Below are positions 1-8,948 of a stretch of DNA of 64,000 nt, piece by piece. The translations under genes and the position numbers were made by a program. The stretch comes from JAXMAR01 sp046350295 (lineage in GTDB: Bacteria > Planctomycetota > Planctomycetia > Gemmatales > Gemmataceae): positions 142,076 to 206,075 of the forward strand of contig JAXMAR010000008.1 in assembly GCA_046350295.1 (NCBI GenBank). Direction: 5' to 3'. Each line of letters begins with the position of its first letter. Position 1 is the stretch's first letter. The notes beneath the pieces were generated by a model. It had not been told where the DNA came from, made no database searches, and saw only the letters and a program-made list of their open reading frames with translations.

Positions 1-201
1 CCATAATCCATACCTACCTTTACCCGGAAGCGGCCGGCGACGGCTCCCACCCATCGCGGCGTCTTTCCCGGTTCGTGGCATGAAAAGCACCCCGCCTTCG
101 CTTTCTCTAGATGGTGGACTTGGCCGGCGCGGATGAAGGACCGTGCTACTTTCCCACAGGTGGGCCGCGAAGAGTTCGGCCCCCCTTCACGGAGTCTCGC
201 C

Positions 202-783
202 ATGGCGGAACACAATCGCCGCTCCTTGCTCAGATGGGCCATCTTCGGCCTGGGCGCCGTCTTCACGGCAATCCTCGGCTTCCCCGCCATCGCCTACCTC
301 ATCGATCCGCGCCATCGCGGCGGCGCCAAGGGGGATTTCCGCCTTGTCGACGGCATCAAGATCGCCGACCTCCAGCAGGGGCAGCCCAAGCAGGGCTTCA
401 TCCGCGACGTGCGCCGCGACGCCTGGACCCTGCACCCCACCGACGTCATCGGCCGTGTCTGGGTCGTGAAGCTCAAGGACGTCACGCGTCCCGACCCGGC
501 GAAGAAGGACGATCCGGACATGGTGGTGATGACCACGGTCTGCCCGCACCTCGGCTGCTCCGTGAACATGAAGGTCGAGGGGGGCGCTCCCACCGGCTTC
601 TCCTGCCCCTGCCACAACGGGCAATTCGATCTCAACGGCGCCCGCTCGGCCGTCGAGCCCAATCCCCCACCGCGCGGCATGGACACGCTCGACTGGCAGA
701 TCGACCCGGCCAACGCGGACAAGCTCCTGGTGCGCTACGTGAACTTCCGTCAGTTGGAGAAGGAAAAGATCGAGAAGACGTAG
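202..783 (+). CDS. Rieske [2Fe-2S] subunit of a cytochrome bc complex
   Basis: Iron-sulfur subunit that passes electrons from quinol to a c-type cytochrome at the outer face of the inner membrane. The 193-residue product has an N-terminal RRSLLRW followed by a hydrophobic helix (about residues 10-32), a Tat-type uncleaved signal anchor as is usual for Rieske proteins. Cluster ligands are visible as C114-x-H116 and C135-x-x-H138, with C119 and C137 as the conserved disulfide pair (motifs CPHLGC and CPCHNG). The ATG at 202 was chosen because GGAG lies 7 nt upstream and the Tat motif follows; an upstream in-frame ATG at 133 would add an unlikely extension. The cytochrome b/c fusion follows on the same strand, so the two form a bc-type module. 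Confidence 0.93.
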   Translation: MAEHNRRSLLRWAIFGLGAVFTAILGFPAIAYLIDPRHRGGAKGDFRLVDGIKIADLQQGQPKQGFIRDVRRDAWTLHPTDVIGRVWVVKLKDVTRPDPAKKDDPDMVVMTTVCPHLGCSVNMKVEGGAPTGFSCPCHNGQFDLNGARSAVEPNPPPRGMDTLDWQIDPANADKLLVRYVNFRQLEKEKIEKT

Positions 784-801
784 GCGTGATTGGAGGTTTT
801 T

Positions 802-869
802 GATTGCAGATTGTTGATTGTGGTTGCGATTCGAGAGCGATTCCGCAAGTGCAATCTCAATCTGGAATC
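802..869. repeat. Imperfect inverted repeat of GATT-rich words
   Basis: Arms at 802-820 (gattgcagattgttgattg) and 852-869 (caatctcaatctggaatc) are imperfect reverse complements in the gap between the Rieske and cytochrome b genes. The short word GATTG is reiterated. It resembles the other simple-word hairpins in this window and may be a degenerate interspersed element; a transcript could fold here. Confidence 0.45.
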
Positions 870-915
870 CGAAAGTCCTTCGATAACGGCACTGGCAATC
901 ACAAGGGGAATCGCC

Positions 916-3162
916 GTGGGCAAGCTCCTCGACTGGCTCGATCACCGCACCGGCTACCGCAAGCTGCGCGACGCGCTGCTGCTCGAGCATATTCCCGGAG
1001 GCGCCAAGTGGCGCTACGTCTGGGGCAGCACCCTCGCCTTCGTCTTCTCGATCCAGCTCGTCACCGGCATCCTCCTCATGACCGCCTACGTCCCCGGCGA
1101 CACCGACGCCTGGGGCAGCGTCTACTACATCCAGTACGAGATGGACTTCGGCTGGCTCATCCGCGGCCTGCACCACTTCGGCTCGCAGACCATGGTCGTC
1201 CTCCTCGGCCTGCACATGCTCCAGGTCGTCATCGCCGGCGCCCATCTGCCGCCGCGCGAGGTCAACTGGTGGCTCGGCCTCGCCCTCTTCGGACTCGTCC
1301 TGGCGCTCAGTCTGACGGGCTACCTCCTCCCCTGGGACCAGAAGGGTTACTACGCCACCCAGGTCGCGACCAACATCATCGGCAACCTGCCCCTGATCGG
1401 ACCTTTCGTCCAGAAGGTCCTCGTGGGCGGTCCGGAATACGGCAACGCGACGCTCACCCACTTCTTCTCGCTGCACGTGGGCATCCTGCCGCCGCTGCTG
1501 ATCCTCTTCGTCGTCCTGCACCTGGCCGCCTTCCGCCGCCACGGCGTCACCGCTCCGAAAGCCGCGCTCGAGAACCCGGAGCGCGCCCTCGAGCCCAGGA
1601 GCACGGCGGCGACCGTCATCCTCATCGTTCGCGACCTCGTGATCGCGCTGGCGGTCGGCGGCGGCGCCTGGTACCTCGGCGTTCCGAAGGTGAGCTGCGT
1701 GCTGATGGGTGGCCTGTTTGTCTACTTCGCCGTCACCCGCCTGTTCGACAAGCCGGAGGCCATGGGGCACTTCTGGCCCGATCAGGCGTTTCGCGACCTG
1801 GTCGTCTGCCTCTGGATCTTCGCGATCATGCTGTCGCTGGTCGTCTTCTCCGAGCATGGCCACAAGCTGGAAACAGCGGTCCCGGCCGAGGAGCCGGGCC
1901 TCTATGAGTACTGGGCCAAGGCGGGCCAGCGCGGTCTCGGCGCCAATCTCGACGCGCCGGCCGATCGCATGACCGAGGAGTATCCGGCCCGCCCCGAATG
2001 GTATTTCCTGTCGTTGTTCCAGCTCCTCAAGTACTTCAAGGGGGACCAGGAAATCATCGGCACCGTCATCATTCCGGCGGGTCTGGGATTGGCGCTGTTC
2101 CTCTTGCCGCTGCTGGGCTATGGGCGGATGCGCCCGTTCGGGCACATCCTCGGCGTCCTGGTCGTCCTCGGCATGCTCATCGGGGCGGCGGCTCTGACCT
2201 TCCTCGCCATCGCCGACGATTCGCCCGACCCGCTCATCGGCGGCCTCGGCGGCTCGGAGAACGCCAAGAAGTTCCGCGAGCGGCTCAAGGGCGCCGAAGA
2301 GGAGGCCCGGCTCGCCGTGCAGGCGGCGGCGCACGGAATCCCCGCCGAGGGGGCCCGCTTCCTCGTGCGGAGCAACCCGCTCATCGCCGGCAAGAAGCTG
2401 TTCAAGCTGCACTGCGCCGCCTGCCATGCCTACGACTTCAAGGAACCCGGCGAGGCGACGGACAAGAAGGCGGGGAAGAAAAGCGAGGCGAAAGCGTCCG
2501 ACCTCACGGGTTATGCGACCGAGGCCTGGATCCGCGGGCTGCTCGAGAACCCCAAGGACCCGAAATACTTCGGGCACACGCCCCGTCTCAAGGAGATGGT
2601 GGAGTGGCGCGAGGGGGTCGACGAAGGCCGTGAGGCGATGAACGCCGCGCAGAAAAAGGAACAGGACCAGAGCTTCGATGACATCGCCTGGTTTCTCGCG
2701 AGCCAGGCGCTCGACCCGGATGCGCGCAAGGAGAAGCTCAAGGCCGACACGGCTTTCGCCGCCCGCTGGGAAAAAGGCATGGCCGCTTACAAGGAAAACT
2801 GCAAGACCTGCCACAATATCGACGACGTCGTCGCGGGCGGCCGCAAGGGGCCGGACTTCACCGGCTACGGCTCGCAGGACTGGATCCACACGATGATCCT
2901 GGCGCCGACGCATCGCAGCCGCTATCCCGACCGGGGCAAGACCGTTCGCAACACGATGCCGGCGTTCCGTCCAGCCGCCGATACGCCGGCGGGCAAGTTC
3001 CGCCTGGACGAGTTCAGCGAGCTTTATCCGGATTTCCCGAAGGACAAGGTGATCGCGCTGACCGATTACGAGCGTGAGCTGATTGTCCGCTTCCTGATGA
3101 GGGATGAGCGTGTCGTCTTCGGCGCCCTGCCGGTCGCGGGGCCGCCGCCCGCGAAAAAATGA
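916..3162 (+). CDS. Cytochrome b fused to two C-terminal c-type haem domains
   Basis: Membrane core of a quinol:cytochrome c oxidoreductase, with a cytochrome c arm fused on. About 748 residues. The N-terminal part is a cytochrome b with two His pairs on hydrophobic helices (GLHHFG and LHMLQ; then SLHVG and LHLAAF). The C-terminal cytochrome b signature PEWYFL is at residues 360-365, followed by further helices. Two haem c motifs follow: C500-A-A-C-H504 and C629-K-T-C-H633, in separate domains. The GTG at 916 is preferred because AGGGGA lies just upstream and the protein then begins at the conserved amphipathic helix; the upstream in-frame ATG at 790 would translate a repeat. It follows the Rieske gene, and a further cytochrome gene lies downstream. 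The fusion implies electrons leave through the tethered haems. Confidence 0.9.
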   Translation: MGKLLDWLDHRTGYRKLRDALLLEHIPGGAKWRYVWGSTLAFVFSIQLVTGILLMTAYVPGDTDAWGSVYYIQYEMDFGWLIRGLHHFGSQTMVVLLGLHMLQVVIAGAHLPPREVNWWLGLALFGLVLALSLTGYLLPWDQKGYYATQVATNIIGNLPLIGPFVQKVLVGGPEYGNATLTHFFSLHVGILPPLLILFVVLHLAAFRRHGVTAPKAALENPERALEPRSTAATVILIVRDLVIALAVGGGAWYLGVPKVSCVLMGGLFVYFAVTRLFDKPEAMGHFWPDQAFRDLVVCLWIFAIMLSLVVFSEHGHKLETAVPAEEPGLYEYWAKAGQRGLGANLDAPADRMTEEYPARPEWYFLSLFQLLKYFKGDQEIIGTVIIPAGLGLALFLLPLLGYGRMRPFGHILGVLVVLGMLIGAAALTFLAIADDSPDPLIGGLGGSENAKKFRERLKGAEEEARLAVQAAAHGIPAEGARFLVRSNPLIAGKKLFKLHCAACHAYDFKEPGEATDKKAGKKSEAKASDLTGYATEAWIRGLLENPKDPKYFGHTPRLKEMVEWREGVDEGREAMNAAQKKEQDQSFDDIAWFLASQALDPDARKEKLKADTAFAARWEKGMAAYKENCKTCHNIDDVVAGGRKGPDFTGYGSQDWIHTMILAPTHRSRYPDRGKTVRNTMPAFRPAADTPAGKFRLDEFSELYPDFPKDKVIALTDYERELIVRFLMRDERVVFGALPVAGPPPAKK

Positions 3163-3297
3163 TGGGCGAGACCTTTTTTTTACAGTACGTTTAGGTGATG
3201 GATGGATGCCCGGTCCGGGCGCCCGATCATGCCCCGGCCGGGAAAATCGGAGGGAAGAACAACCTCTTGGTTTTCACCGATGAATGGGAGACTCGAC

Positions 3298-3891
3298 ATG
3301 GGAATGCGTGCGTGGTTGGTGGGTGGGACGTTGGCGGCGCTCGCGGCGCTGGCGTTCTTGGCCGGACCAAGCCGGGCGGGAGACGATGAGAAGGCGCAGC
3401 AGAAAAAGATCCTGGAGTTCGCGGCCGCCATCAAGACCGACAAGGACGCGGGCCTCAAGAAGGCGGCCGACATGGGCAAGAAGGTCGACTCGATCGAAGG
3501 CATCATGCACGGCTTCAAGCCGCGCAAGCGCGGCGGCTTCGGCGTCGGCGATACCCCGGGCGCCATCACGCCCGACGGCATCGAGCTTTACATCAACGGC
3601 CTGGCCCGCGACGGCATCACCGCGACGGCGCTCGGCAAGCAGGCCAAGGCGATCGAGGACCTTTCCTACATCAGCGCCGCTGTCGCCGAGGTGACGCACA
3701 GCTTCAACAACAAGGACTTCGGCAAGAAAGGCAAGACGAAGAAGGAATGGCAGGAGCTGGCCGAGCGGATGCGCGATGGGTCGCTGAAGCTCGCCGCCGC
3801 CGCCAAGGCCAAGGGCGCCGCCGAGATCAAGACGGCGGCCAAGCTGGTCAACGACGCCTGCAACGCCTGCCACTCGAAGTTCCGCGAGTAG
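3298..3891 (+). CDS. Exported small cytochrome with C-terminal CxxCH
   Basis: A 197-residue protein with an N-terminal signal peptide (charged start, hydrophobic stretch to about residue 25, then a GPSRAG-like cleavage region) and a single haem c motif C188-N-A-C-H192 ten residues from the C-terminus. A haem motif at the extreme C-terminus of a helical domain is the arrangement of class II cytochromes (c-prime/c556 type). It is probably a periplasmic electron carrier. It follows the bc-type genes on the same strand and is closed by an intrinsic terminator, so it may accept electrons from that complex; this is inference. ATG 3298 has GGGAG upstream; ATG 3304 is an alternative. Confidence 0.75.
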   Translation: MGMRAWLVGGTLAALAALAFLAGPSRAGDDEKAQQKKILEFAAAIKTDKDAGLKKAADMGKKVDSIEGIMHGFKPRKRGGFGVGDTPGAITPDGIELYINGLARDGITATALGKQAKAIEDLSYISAAVAEVTHSFNNKDFGKKGKTKKEWQELAERMRDGSLKLAAAAKAKGAAEIKTAAKLVNDACNACHSKFRE

Positions 3892-3909
3892 GCGGTCGCC
3901 ACTTTCACG

Positions 3910-3939
3910 AACCGCGCCTTGGTCGGCGCGGTTTTTTTT
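3910..3939 (+). terminator. Rho-independent terminator
   Basis: A perfect 9-bp stem (AACCGCGCC at 3910-3918, GGCGCGGTT at 3925-3933) with a TTGGTC loop runs into eight T residues (3932-3939), 19 nt after the cytochrome stop codon. This is a textbook intrinsic terminator for the bc/cytochrome transcript. Confidence 0.92.
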
Positions 3940-3958
3940 GTCGCCTGAACGGTGAAGA

Positions 3959-5137
3959 TCAAGGGCCGGCCAGTTGCACGAGGCTGGCGCGGGCCCGGGC
4001 GCTCTGCTCGGGCGTGAGCGCTTCCGGCCCGTCGGTGTAGCGCGCCTCCTCATAAAGCGCGGCGAGACCTTGCACCGCATCCGCCCCGGCTGCCGTGGCT
4101 GTCTTTTCCAAGGCGCGGGCGATGCGGCGGTGGTTCCAAAAGCGGGCCGGCGGCCCGAGGGTGAGCAAGGCGAGGTAATCGAAGGCCAGCCGCAACTCGG
4201 CACGCGTGGCGACGGCGGCGGGGTTGACGGGCCAGGGCCCCAGGCCGACCGCGGCGGTTGGCGTCCGCTTCCTCCAGCGCCGCGCGATTTGGTAGGCGAC
4301 GGCCAGAACGAACGCGGCAAGCGCGGTCCAGAGGGCGGCGGTGAGCAGCTTGGAAAGGTCGGCGGCGCCCGGCGGGCCGAAGCTGGGGGGCGCGAAGCCG
4401 CGGAGTTGAATGCGCGGCAAGCGCAGGGTTGGCAGGCTCGGCCGGGGCAAGGAGGAAAGGCCGCTCCAGCCCTTCTCGAGGAAGCTGAAGTCGGGAAGAT
4501 CGAGGGAGCCGCCCTTGGCGATCTGGCCGTGCAGCTCAGCCAGCGCATCTTGCCAGCCGGGCGATTCCTTGAGCCAGCGCCCGACTTCGGTCTGGTCCAG
4601 ATCCTCGATCCAGTCCTTGAGTTTTTTCACCAGCCCGTCCTGCGTCAACCAGGAGTCGGGCGCCGCTTCTCCCTCGGGAATAGACAGGGCCGAAGGCTCG
4701 CCCGGCGCGGCCCCGACCTTGGCATCGCCGCTATCGGCCCCCGGAACATGGGCGTTCTCGGGCAAAAGCTTCTCCAGCCGCTCTTTGAGGCCTTTGAGCT
4801 CGTCGAGGGAAAGGTCTTTGAGGGATTTCTTGACGTCCAGCCCTTTCAAGATAGGCTTGAGGCGTTCGGCGAGGGCGGGATCGTTGATGTCGAGCTTGGC
4901 CGGCAGCGCGATCTTGCTGCTCTTGAACTGCTCGAGCAGTTTGCGGGCCAGGTCGAGATCGCGGGCGTGCTCGAGCTGATTCTTGAAAAGGGCTTCGATA
5001 TCCTTGCCGTCGAACGGGACCGGCTTGTAGCGGAAACGGTCGTCGTCGAACCGCCCGGAACGCGGCTGGGCGCTCAGCGGTAGCGGCGCCGCCAAGGCAA
5101 GGCAAACCACGAGGTAGAGGGGCCGCGTTCGAGCCAT
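3959..5137 (-). CDS. DUF4129-like single-pass membrane protein
   Basis: A 392-residue protein with a signal peptide (MARTRPLYLVVCLALA), a long soluble stretch, one clear membrane helix at about residues 270-290 followed by a basic RRWRKR stop-transfer, and a cytoplasmic tail of roughly 90 residues. The tail has a PARFWNHRR segment and an LYEEARY segment, the pattern seen in DUF4129 domains. Proteins of that family often sit with MoxR, DUF58 and transglutaminase genes, but none of these is adjacent here, so the role is unknown. It converges on the cytochrome genes. The family assignment comes from motif resemblance only. Confidence 0.55.
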   Translation of the reverse strand: MARTRPLYLVVCLALAAPLPLSAQPRSGRFDDDRFRYKPVPFDGKDIEALFKNQLEHARDLDLARKLLEQFKSSKIALPAKLDINDPALAERLKPILKGLDVKKSLKDLSLDELKGLKERLEKLLPENAHVPGADSGDAKVGAAPGEPSALSIPEGEAAPDSWLTQDGLVKKLKDWIEDLDQTEVGRWLKESPGWQDALAELHGQIAKGGSLDLPDFSFLEKGWSGLSSLPRPSLPTLRLPRIQLRGFAPPSFGPPGAADLSKLLTAALWTALAAFVLAVAYQIARRWRKRTPTAAVGLGPWPVNPAAVATRAELRLAFDYLALLTLGPPARFWNHRRIARALEKTATAAGADAVQGLAALYEEARYTDGPEALTPEQSARARASLVQLAGP

Positions 5138-5232
5138 CGCTGATTCCCACCTGTTAAGCTGATCCTACCCGAGCGCCAAGCGGCAGGCAACCAGAGCACA
5201 ACGGATGGCAGGCCAACGCCTGCTCCAAGCCC

Positions 5233-5961
5233 ATGATCAAGGTCGACAACCTGTGCAAGTCTTTTCGCGATCTGCGCCGCGGCCAGGTGCTGGCGGTCGA
5301 TCACGTCACCTTCGAGGCGCGCGCCGGCGAGGTCTTCGGCCTACTCGGCCCCAACGGCGCCGGCAAAACGACCACCATGCGCATCCTCTGCACGGTCCTC
5401 AAGCCGACGAGCGGCACGGCGACGATCGCGGGCTACGACGTCGTGGACCAGCCGGCGCAGGTGCGCAACAGCATCGGCTTCCTCTCCAACAACACGGCGA
5501 TCTACGACCGCATGTCGGCGTGGGAGATGGTGAGCTACTTCGGGGCCCTCTACGCCATGGAACCCGAGCGGCTGCGCCAACGCCTGGAGGAGGTCTTCGC
5601 GGCCCTGCAGATGAACGACTTCCGCGACGTCCTCGGCGCCAAGATGTCGACCGGCATGCGCCAAAAGGTCTCGATCGCGCGCGCCATCATCCACGATCCG
5701 CCCGTCCTCATCTTCGACGAGCCGACTGCCGGCCTCGACGTGCTGGTGGCCCGCTCCGTGACCGACAACATCAAACGGCTGCGCGACCTGGGCAAGTGCG
5801 TCATCTTCTCGACCCACATCATGCGCGAGGTCGAGAAACTGTGCGACCGCGTCGCCGTCATCGGCAAGGGACAGATCCGGGCCCTCGGGACCCTCAAGGA
5901 ACTGCGAGCACAGCACGGCGAGGAGGATACGGAGGAGCTGTTCTTCCGCCTCGTTTCGTAG
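5233..5961 (+). CDS. ABC transporter ATP-binding protein (NatA-like)
   Basis: A 242-residue ABC ATPase that would energise a membrane permease. Walker A GPNGAGKT is at residues 39-46, the signature is the variant STGMRQ (139-144) rather than LSGGQ, Walker B ends in D162-E163, and an H-loop STHI lies near residue 197. The overall form matches the NatA/CcmA-like subgroup that pairs with ABC-2 or NatB permeases. No permease gene is next to it: the following gene is a DUF4058 protein. The partner must be elsewhere, or this is an orphan. No good Shine-Dalgarno precedes the ATG. Confidence 0.88.
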   Translation: MIKVDNLCKSFRDLRRGQVLAVDHVTFEARAGEVFGLLGPNGAGKTTTMRILCTVLKPTSGTATIAGYDVVDQPAQVRNSIGFLSNNTAIYDRMSAWEMVSYFGALYAMEPERLRQRLEEVFAALQMNDFRDVLGAKMSTGMRQKVSIARAIIHDPPVLIFDEPTAGLDVLVARSVTDNIKRLRDLGKCVIFSTHIMREVEKLCDRVAVIGKGQIRALGTLKELRAQHGEEDTEELFFRLVS

Positions 5962-6019
5962 CGCGGCGGTTGCTGGTCGTTGTATGATGAGCCATGAAGG
6001 TTCGACTGGAGGTGGAAGC

Positions 6020-6799
6020 ATGCGCAGCCCGTTCCCCGGCATGGATCCTTATCTGGAAGACCCCGCCTTCTGGGCCGGCTTCCACCATAAGTTCATCAAC
6101 TACTGGCAGGAAGCGCTGGACGACGTGCTGCCTCAGGACTACGAGGCGACAGTCGGCGAACGTGTCTATCTCGTCGAGCACGACCCCGATGCGCGCCGGC
6201 TGATCTACCCGGATCTTGCCCTGTCGGATATCGAGCGGCAGGCCGCGGCGCCTCAACGGGGCGCCACGGCGACGCTCGAACCGACGAACATTCCATTGTT
6301 GCTCTTGGACGGTCCGCGCGAAGCTTACATCGAGATCCTTAAACGGCCCGAGCGCTCGCTCGTTGCGGTTCTGGAACTCCTTTCTCCGGCCAACAAGGAG
6401 AACCCCGGTCGAGCAGAGTATTTGAGCAAGAGAAACGCGCTCTTACATCAGAACGTGCACGTCGTCGAACTCGATCTGCTTCTCGGAGGCAAACGCGTAC
6501 CGTTCGCCCGGCCGCTTCCGGACGCCGATTACTTCTATTTGCTATCCAGGGCGGAGGAACGCCCGAATTGCAAGGTCTATTCCTGGACGCTGAGAGATAC
6601 GTTGCCGACGTTGCCCGTACCGCTGCGCGATCCAGACAAGGACGTACGGATCAACCTAGCCGAGGTGTTCACAACGACCTACGAACACGGCCGTTACGCC
6701 CGGCGACTTGACTATGCCAAGCCTTGCCCGGCGCCCGTGCGCGGCGAATTGCGCGCATGGGTTGAGGAAAAGGCTCGGGGGACCGGCGCATCCTCATAG
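6020..6799 (+). CDS. DUF4058 family protein
   Basis: A 259-residue protein beginning MRSPFPGMDPYLE, the hallmark N-terminus of DUF4058, followed by the FHHKFI segment typical of the family. The function of DUF4058 is unknown; members are common in planctomycetes and cyanobacteria. The family resembles restriction-like or Uma2-like folds only loosely, and no catalytic residues can be named here. The ATG at 6020 is chosen because GGAGGTGG lies 5-12 nt upstream, rather than the in-frame ATG at 5984. The 3' end overlaps the convergent dihydroorotase gene by 6 bp. Confidence 0.85.
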   Translation: MRSPFPGMDPYLEDPAFWAGFHHKFINYWQEALDDVLPQDYEATVGERVYLVEHDPDARRLIYPDLALSDIERQAAAPQRGATATLEPTNIPLLLLDGPREAYIEILKRPERSLVAVLELLSPANKENPGRAEYLSKRNALLHQNVHVVELDLLLGGKRVPFARPLPDADYFYLLSRAEERPNCKVYSWTLRDTLPTLPVPLRDPDKDVRINLAEVFTTTYEHGRYARRLDYAKPCPAPVRGELRAWVEEKARGTGASS

Positions 6800-8032
6800 C
6801 TGGCGACACAATGTCCCACGCCGAAAAACCGCCGCCACGCTGCCGGGGAAGGTCATCCCCTCGAACGGGATCCAGCCGCATTTCGTCTTCAGGTCTTCGC
6901 GGCGCACGGTCGTCGGCCGCTTCAGGTCCAGGACGGTGAGCGAGCCGACATAGCCCGGAAGCAGTCTGCCGTGTCGCTCCTTCTGGTATGGATTGACGAA
7001 GCTCCCCGGATTCGCCGAGCAGATGGCGGCGACGCGCTCGGGCGTGAAGCCTTGCTCGACGATGAGCCAGGTCGCGAACGGGCCGAAAGTGTCGAGGTGC
7101 GGCTGTCCGGAGATCCCCTTCTGCTTCTCTGCGATCGTGTGGGGCGCGTGATCGGTGGCGAGGTAGTCGCACGTGCCGTCGCGCAGCGCTTCGAGCATGG
7201 CTTCGCGGTCCCCTCGCGAGCGCAGCGGCGGGTTCATCTGCATCCAGGGACGGTTGGCGTCCGTCAGCATCGCGGTGTCGAAGAAGACATGGTGCGGCGT
7301 CACCTCCGCGGTCACCGGCAAGCCCTTCGCCTTGGCGGCGCGGATGAGCGGCAGTCCTTCGCCCACCGAGTAATGGCATAGCTTCCCGGTGAGGCCGTAT
7401 TTCTCGACCAGCGCCAGGGCGAAACGGGTCGCGCTCAGCTCGCACTCGGGCGGTCGGCGCGTCTCGTGCGTGAGCGCCCCCTTGTGCTTTTCGAGCAGGA
7501 TCGGGTCCTCGCAATGGAAGCTGACGTTGCGGCCGCGATAATGGGCGAGCGTGCGATCGAGATCCTCCAGCGACGAGAAGAACAGCTGGCCGACGCTCGG
7601 GCCCATGTACGCCTTGTAGGGGACGTTGCGCCGGAGCGGGCGGGTATCGGGCCCGATGCCGCCGTAGAGGGTGAAGGTGACCGGCAGATGTTGGCCGATC
7701 AGGAGATGTTCTTTGCGCTCGTAGGACGCGTCGTCGACGGGAGCGTCGTGATTGTTGGGCATGTCGGCGACGTGGACAACGCCGCCGTGCAGCGCGGCGG
7801 CGGCGGCGGTCGCGAACGTCTCCTTGTAGTTCTCCGTGCCGGTGGCGTCCTCGCGGGCGTGGATATGCACGTCCCCCATGCCGGCGAACACGAGGCAGGA
7901 CTCGCCGAGAACGTGGTCGGCCGGACCCAGCCTCGATCCGACCGCCTGGATGACGCCGTTTTCGATGACGACCTGGCCATGGCGGACGCCGTCTATATCC
8001 GCCAGCCGGCCTTCGACGATGACTCGGTTCAT
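6794..8032 (-). CDS. pyrC: Dihydroorotase (amidohydrolase superfamily)
   Basis: Reversibly cyclises carbamoyl-aspartate to dihydroorotate in pyrimidine synthesis. The 412-residue protein shows an HxH metal motif in GDVHIHARED (about residues 54-63), downstream histidines in SFHCED and EVTPHH, and the ATDHAPH aspartate motif near residue 293. Length and motif order fit class I-like bacterial dihydroorotases. Other cyclic amidohydrolases such as allantoinase cannot be fully excluded from sequence alone. It is transcribed after the downstream-coded methyltransferase gene on the same strand, with only 9 bp between them, so they may share a transcript. Confidence 0.82.
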   Translation of the reverse strand: MNRVIVEGRLADIDGVRHGQVVIENGVIQAVGSRLGPADHVLGESCLVFAGMGDVHIHAREDATGTENYKETFATAAAAALHGGVVHVADMPNNHDAPVDDASYERKEHLLIGQHLPVTFTLYGGIGPDTRPLRRNVPYKAYMGPSVGQLFFSSLEDLDRTLAHYRGRNVSFHCEDPILLEKHKGALTHETRRPPECELSATRFALALVEKYGLTGKLCHYSVGEGLPLIRAAKAKGLPVTAEVTPHHVFFDTAMLTDANRPWMQMNPPLRSRGDREAMLEALRDGTCDYLATDHAPHTIAEKQKGISGQPHLDTFGPFATWLIVEQGFTPERVAAICSANPGSFVNPYQKERHGRLLPGYVGSLTVLDLKRPTTVRREDLKTKCGWIPFEGMTFPGSVAAVFRRGTLCRQL

Positions 8033-8041
8033 GGTGGGATT

Positions 8042-8803
8042 CTATCCCTGACCCCCGCTCGAGGCAGACGCACGCCGAAAGACGACCTGGCCGGTCGGGT
8101 CGCCGAACCAGCTGCGGTAACGGCCCAGCGCGACGAAGCCGGCGGCCTGCATCACGGCGGTCAGCTCCTTCTGACCGAGCGTCGGGCCGACATCCAGCAT
8201 GGCGGCGCCGTCGTCATGAAGCGTGCGTTTCAATTCGTCGATGAGCGGCCCGATGGTTGGCCCGGTGAGGTGATGGCCGACAACGCCGCTGGCGTTGACC
8301 ACGTCCACGGCGCGATCCGGCAGCAATTCGCCCGCGATGTCGCGGAACGGCTCCGTCACTCCCTGGGCGCGAAAGTCGACCTGCGCCGGCGCCCCGTCAC
8401 GCCGGCGATAGGCGCGGCGGCGGGCGAAGGCGAGGAGCGGCTCGGCGATCTCGTAGCCGGTGACATGGGAGCCGGGCGGGGCATAGAAGGCGAGGACGGC
8501 GGCGGAGCCGCCGGCGCCGCAGCCGAGGTCCAAAATGCGGAGCGGGCGGTCGGGGACATGGCCAGAGAGGGCGCGCGGGATGGTGCGCCAGTTGGCCCAG
8601 TCCTGGCGGGCATTGATCGCTTCGTAGTCGGCCTCGCTCATGGCGGCATAGGCGGCGGCGACCTGGGCCGGGTCGGTGTCGCGGAAATGAACGCCGGCGC
8701 GGGCAAGCCGCCGCTCGGCCCGCCATTGTCGCCAGAGTACGCCGAGCGCGGCGCCCTTGCCGAAGCGGCGGATATCGCGGCGCGAGATGATGAGAGGGGA
8801 CAT
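8042..8803 (-). CDS. Class I SAM-dependent methyltransferase
   Basis: A protein of about 253 residues with a Rossmann-type SAM-binding motif LDLGCGAGGS (about residues 82-91) and an acidic residue after the second strand (TGYEIAE). The substrate is not evident. The start was placed at the ATG at 8803, because the upstream in-frame ATG at 8854 would translate the arm of an inverted repeat. There is no clear ribosome-binding site. It lies upstream of and close to the dihydroorotase gene. Confidence 0.75.
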   Translation of the reverse strand: MSPLIISRRDIRRFGKGAALGVLWRQWRAERRLARAGVHFRDTDPAQVAAAYAAMSEADYEAINARQDWANWRTIPRALSGHVPDRPLRILDLGCGAGGSAAVLAFYAPPGSHVTGYEIAEPLLAFARRRAYRRRDGAPAQVDFRAQGVTEPFRDIAGELLPDRAVDVVNASGVVGHHLTGPTIGPLIDELKRTLHDDGAAMLDVGPTLGQKELTAVMQAAGFVALGRYRSWFGDPTGQVVFRRASASSGGQG

Positions 8804-8818
8804 GGAAAAGGAAACAGT

Positions 8819-8921
8819 CTCTCGCAAAGACGCAAAGGTCGCAAAGGAGCACAAGAGACGACCGCCCGGTCATCCTGGTGTCCGCTCCTGAACTCTTTGC
8901 ATCCTTGCGCCTTTGCGAGAG
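8819..8921. repeat. Inverted repeat of CGCAAAG words
   Basis: The left arm 8819-8847 (CTCTCGCAAAGACGCAAAGG and on) is an imperfect reverse complement of the right arm 8895-8921, which ends CTTTGCGAGAG. Both are built from the reiterated word GCAAAG. The element fills the gap between two minus-strand genes. Such CTTTGCG-type repeats look like interspersed elements, and the hairpin could end the SGNH hydrolase transcript. Confidence 0.7.
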
Positions 8922-8948
8922 AACCTTTCTGCCGCGAAGCGTGGCGGA

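Noticed and set aside
187..2913. A 908-codon open frame on the minus strand opposite the Rieske and cytochrome b genes
   Set aside because: It is a shadow of two well-identified genes in a GC-rich region. Its protein is Asp/Arg/Glu-heavy and has no recognisable domain.
3163..3297. A terminator between cytochrome b/c and the small cytochrome (poly-T at 3174-3182)
   Set aside because: No convincing hairpin directly precedes the T-run, so it was left unannotated.
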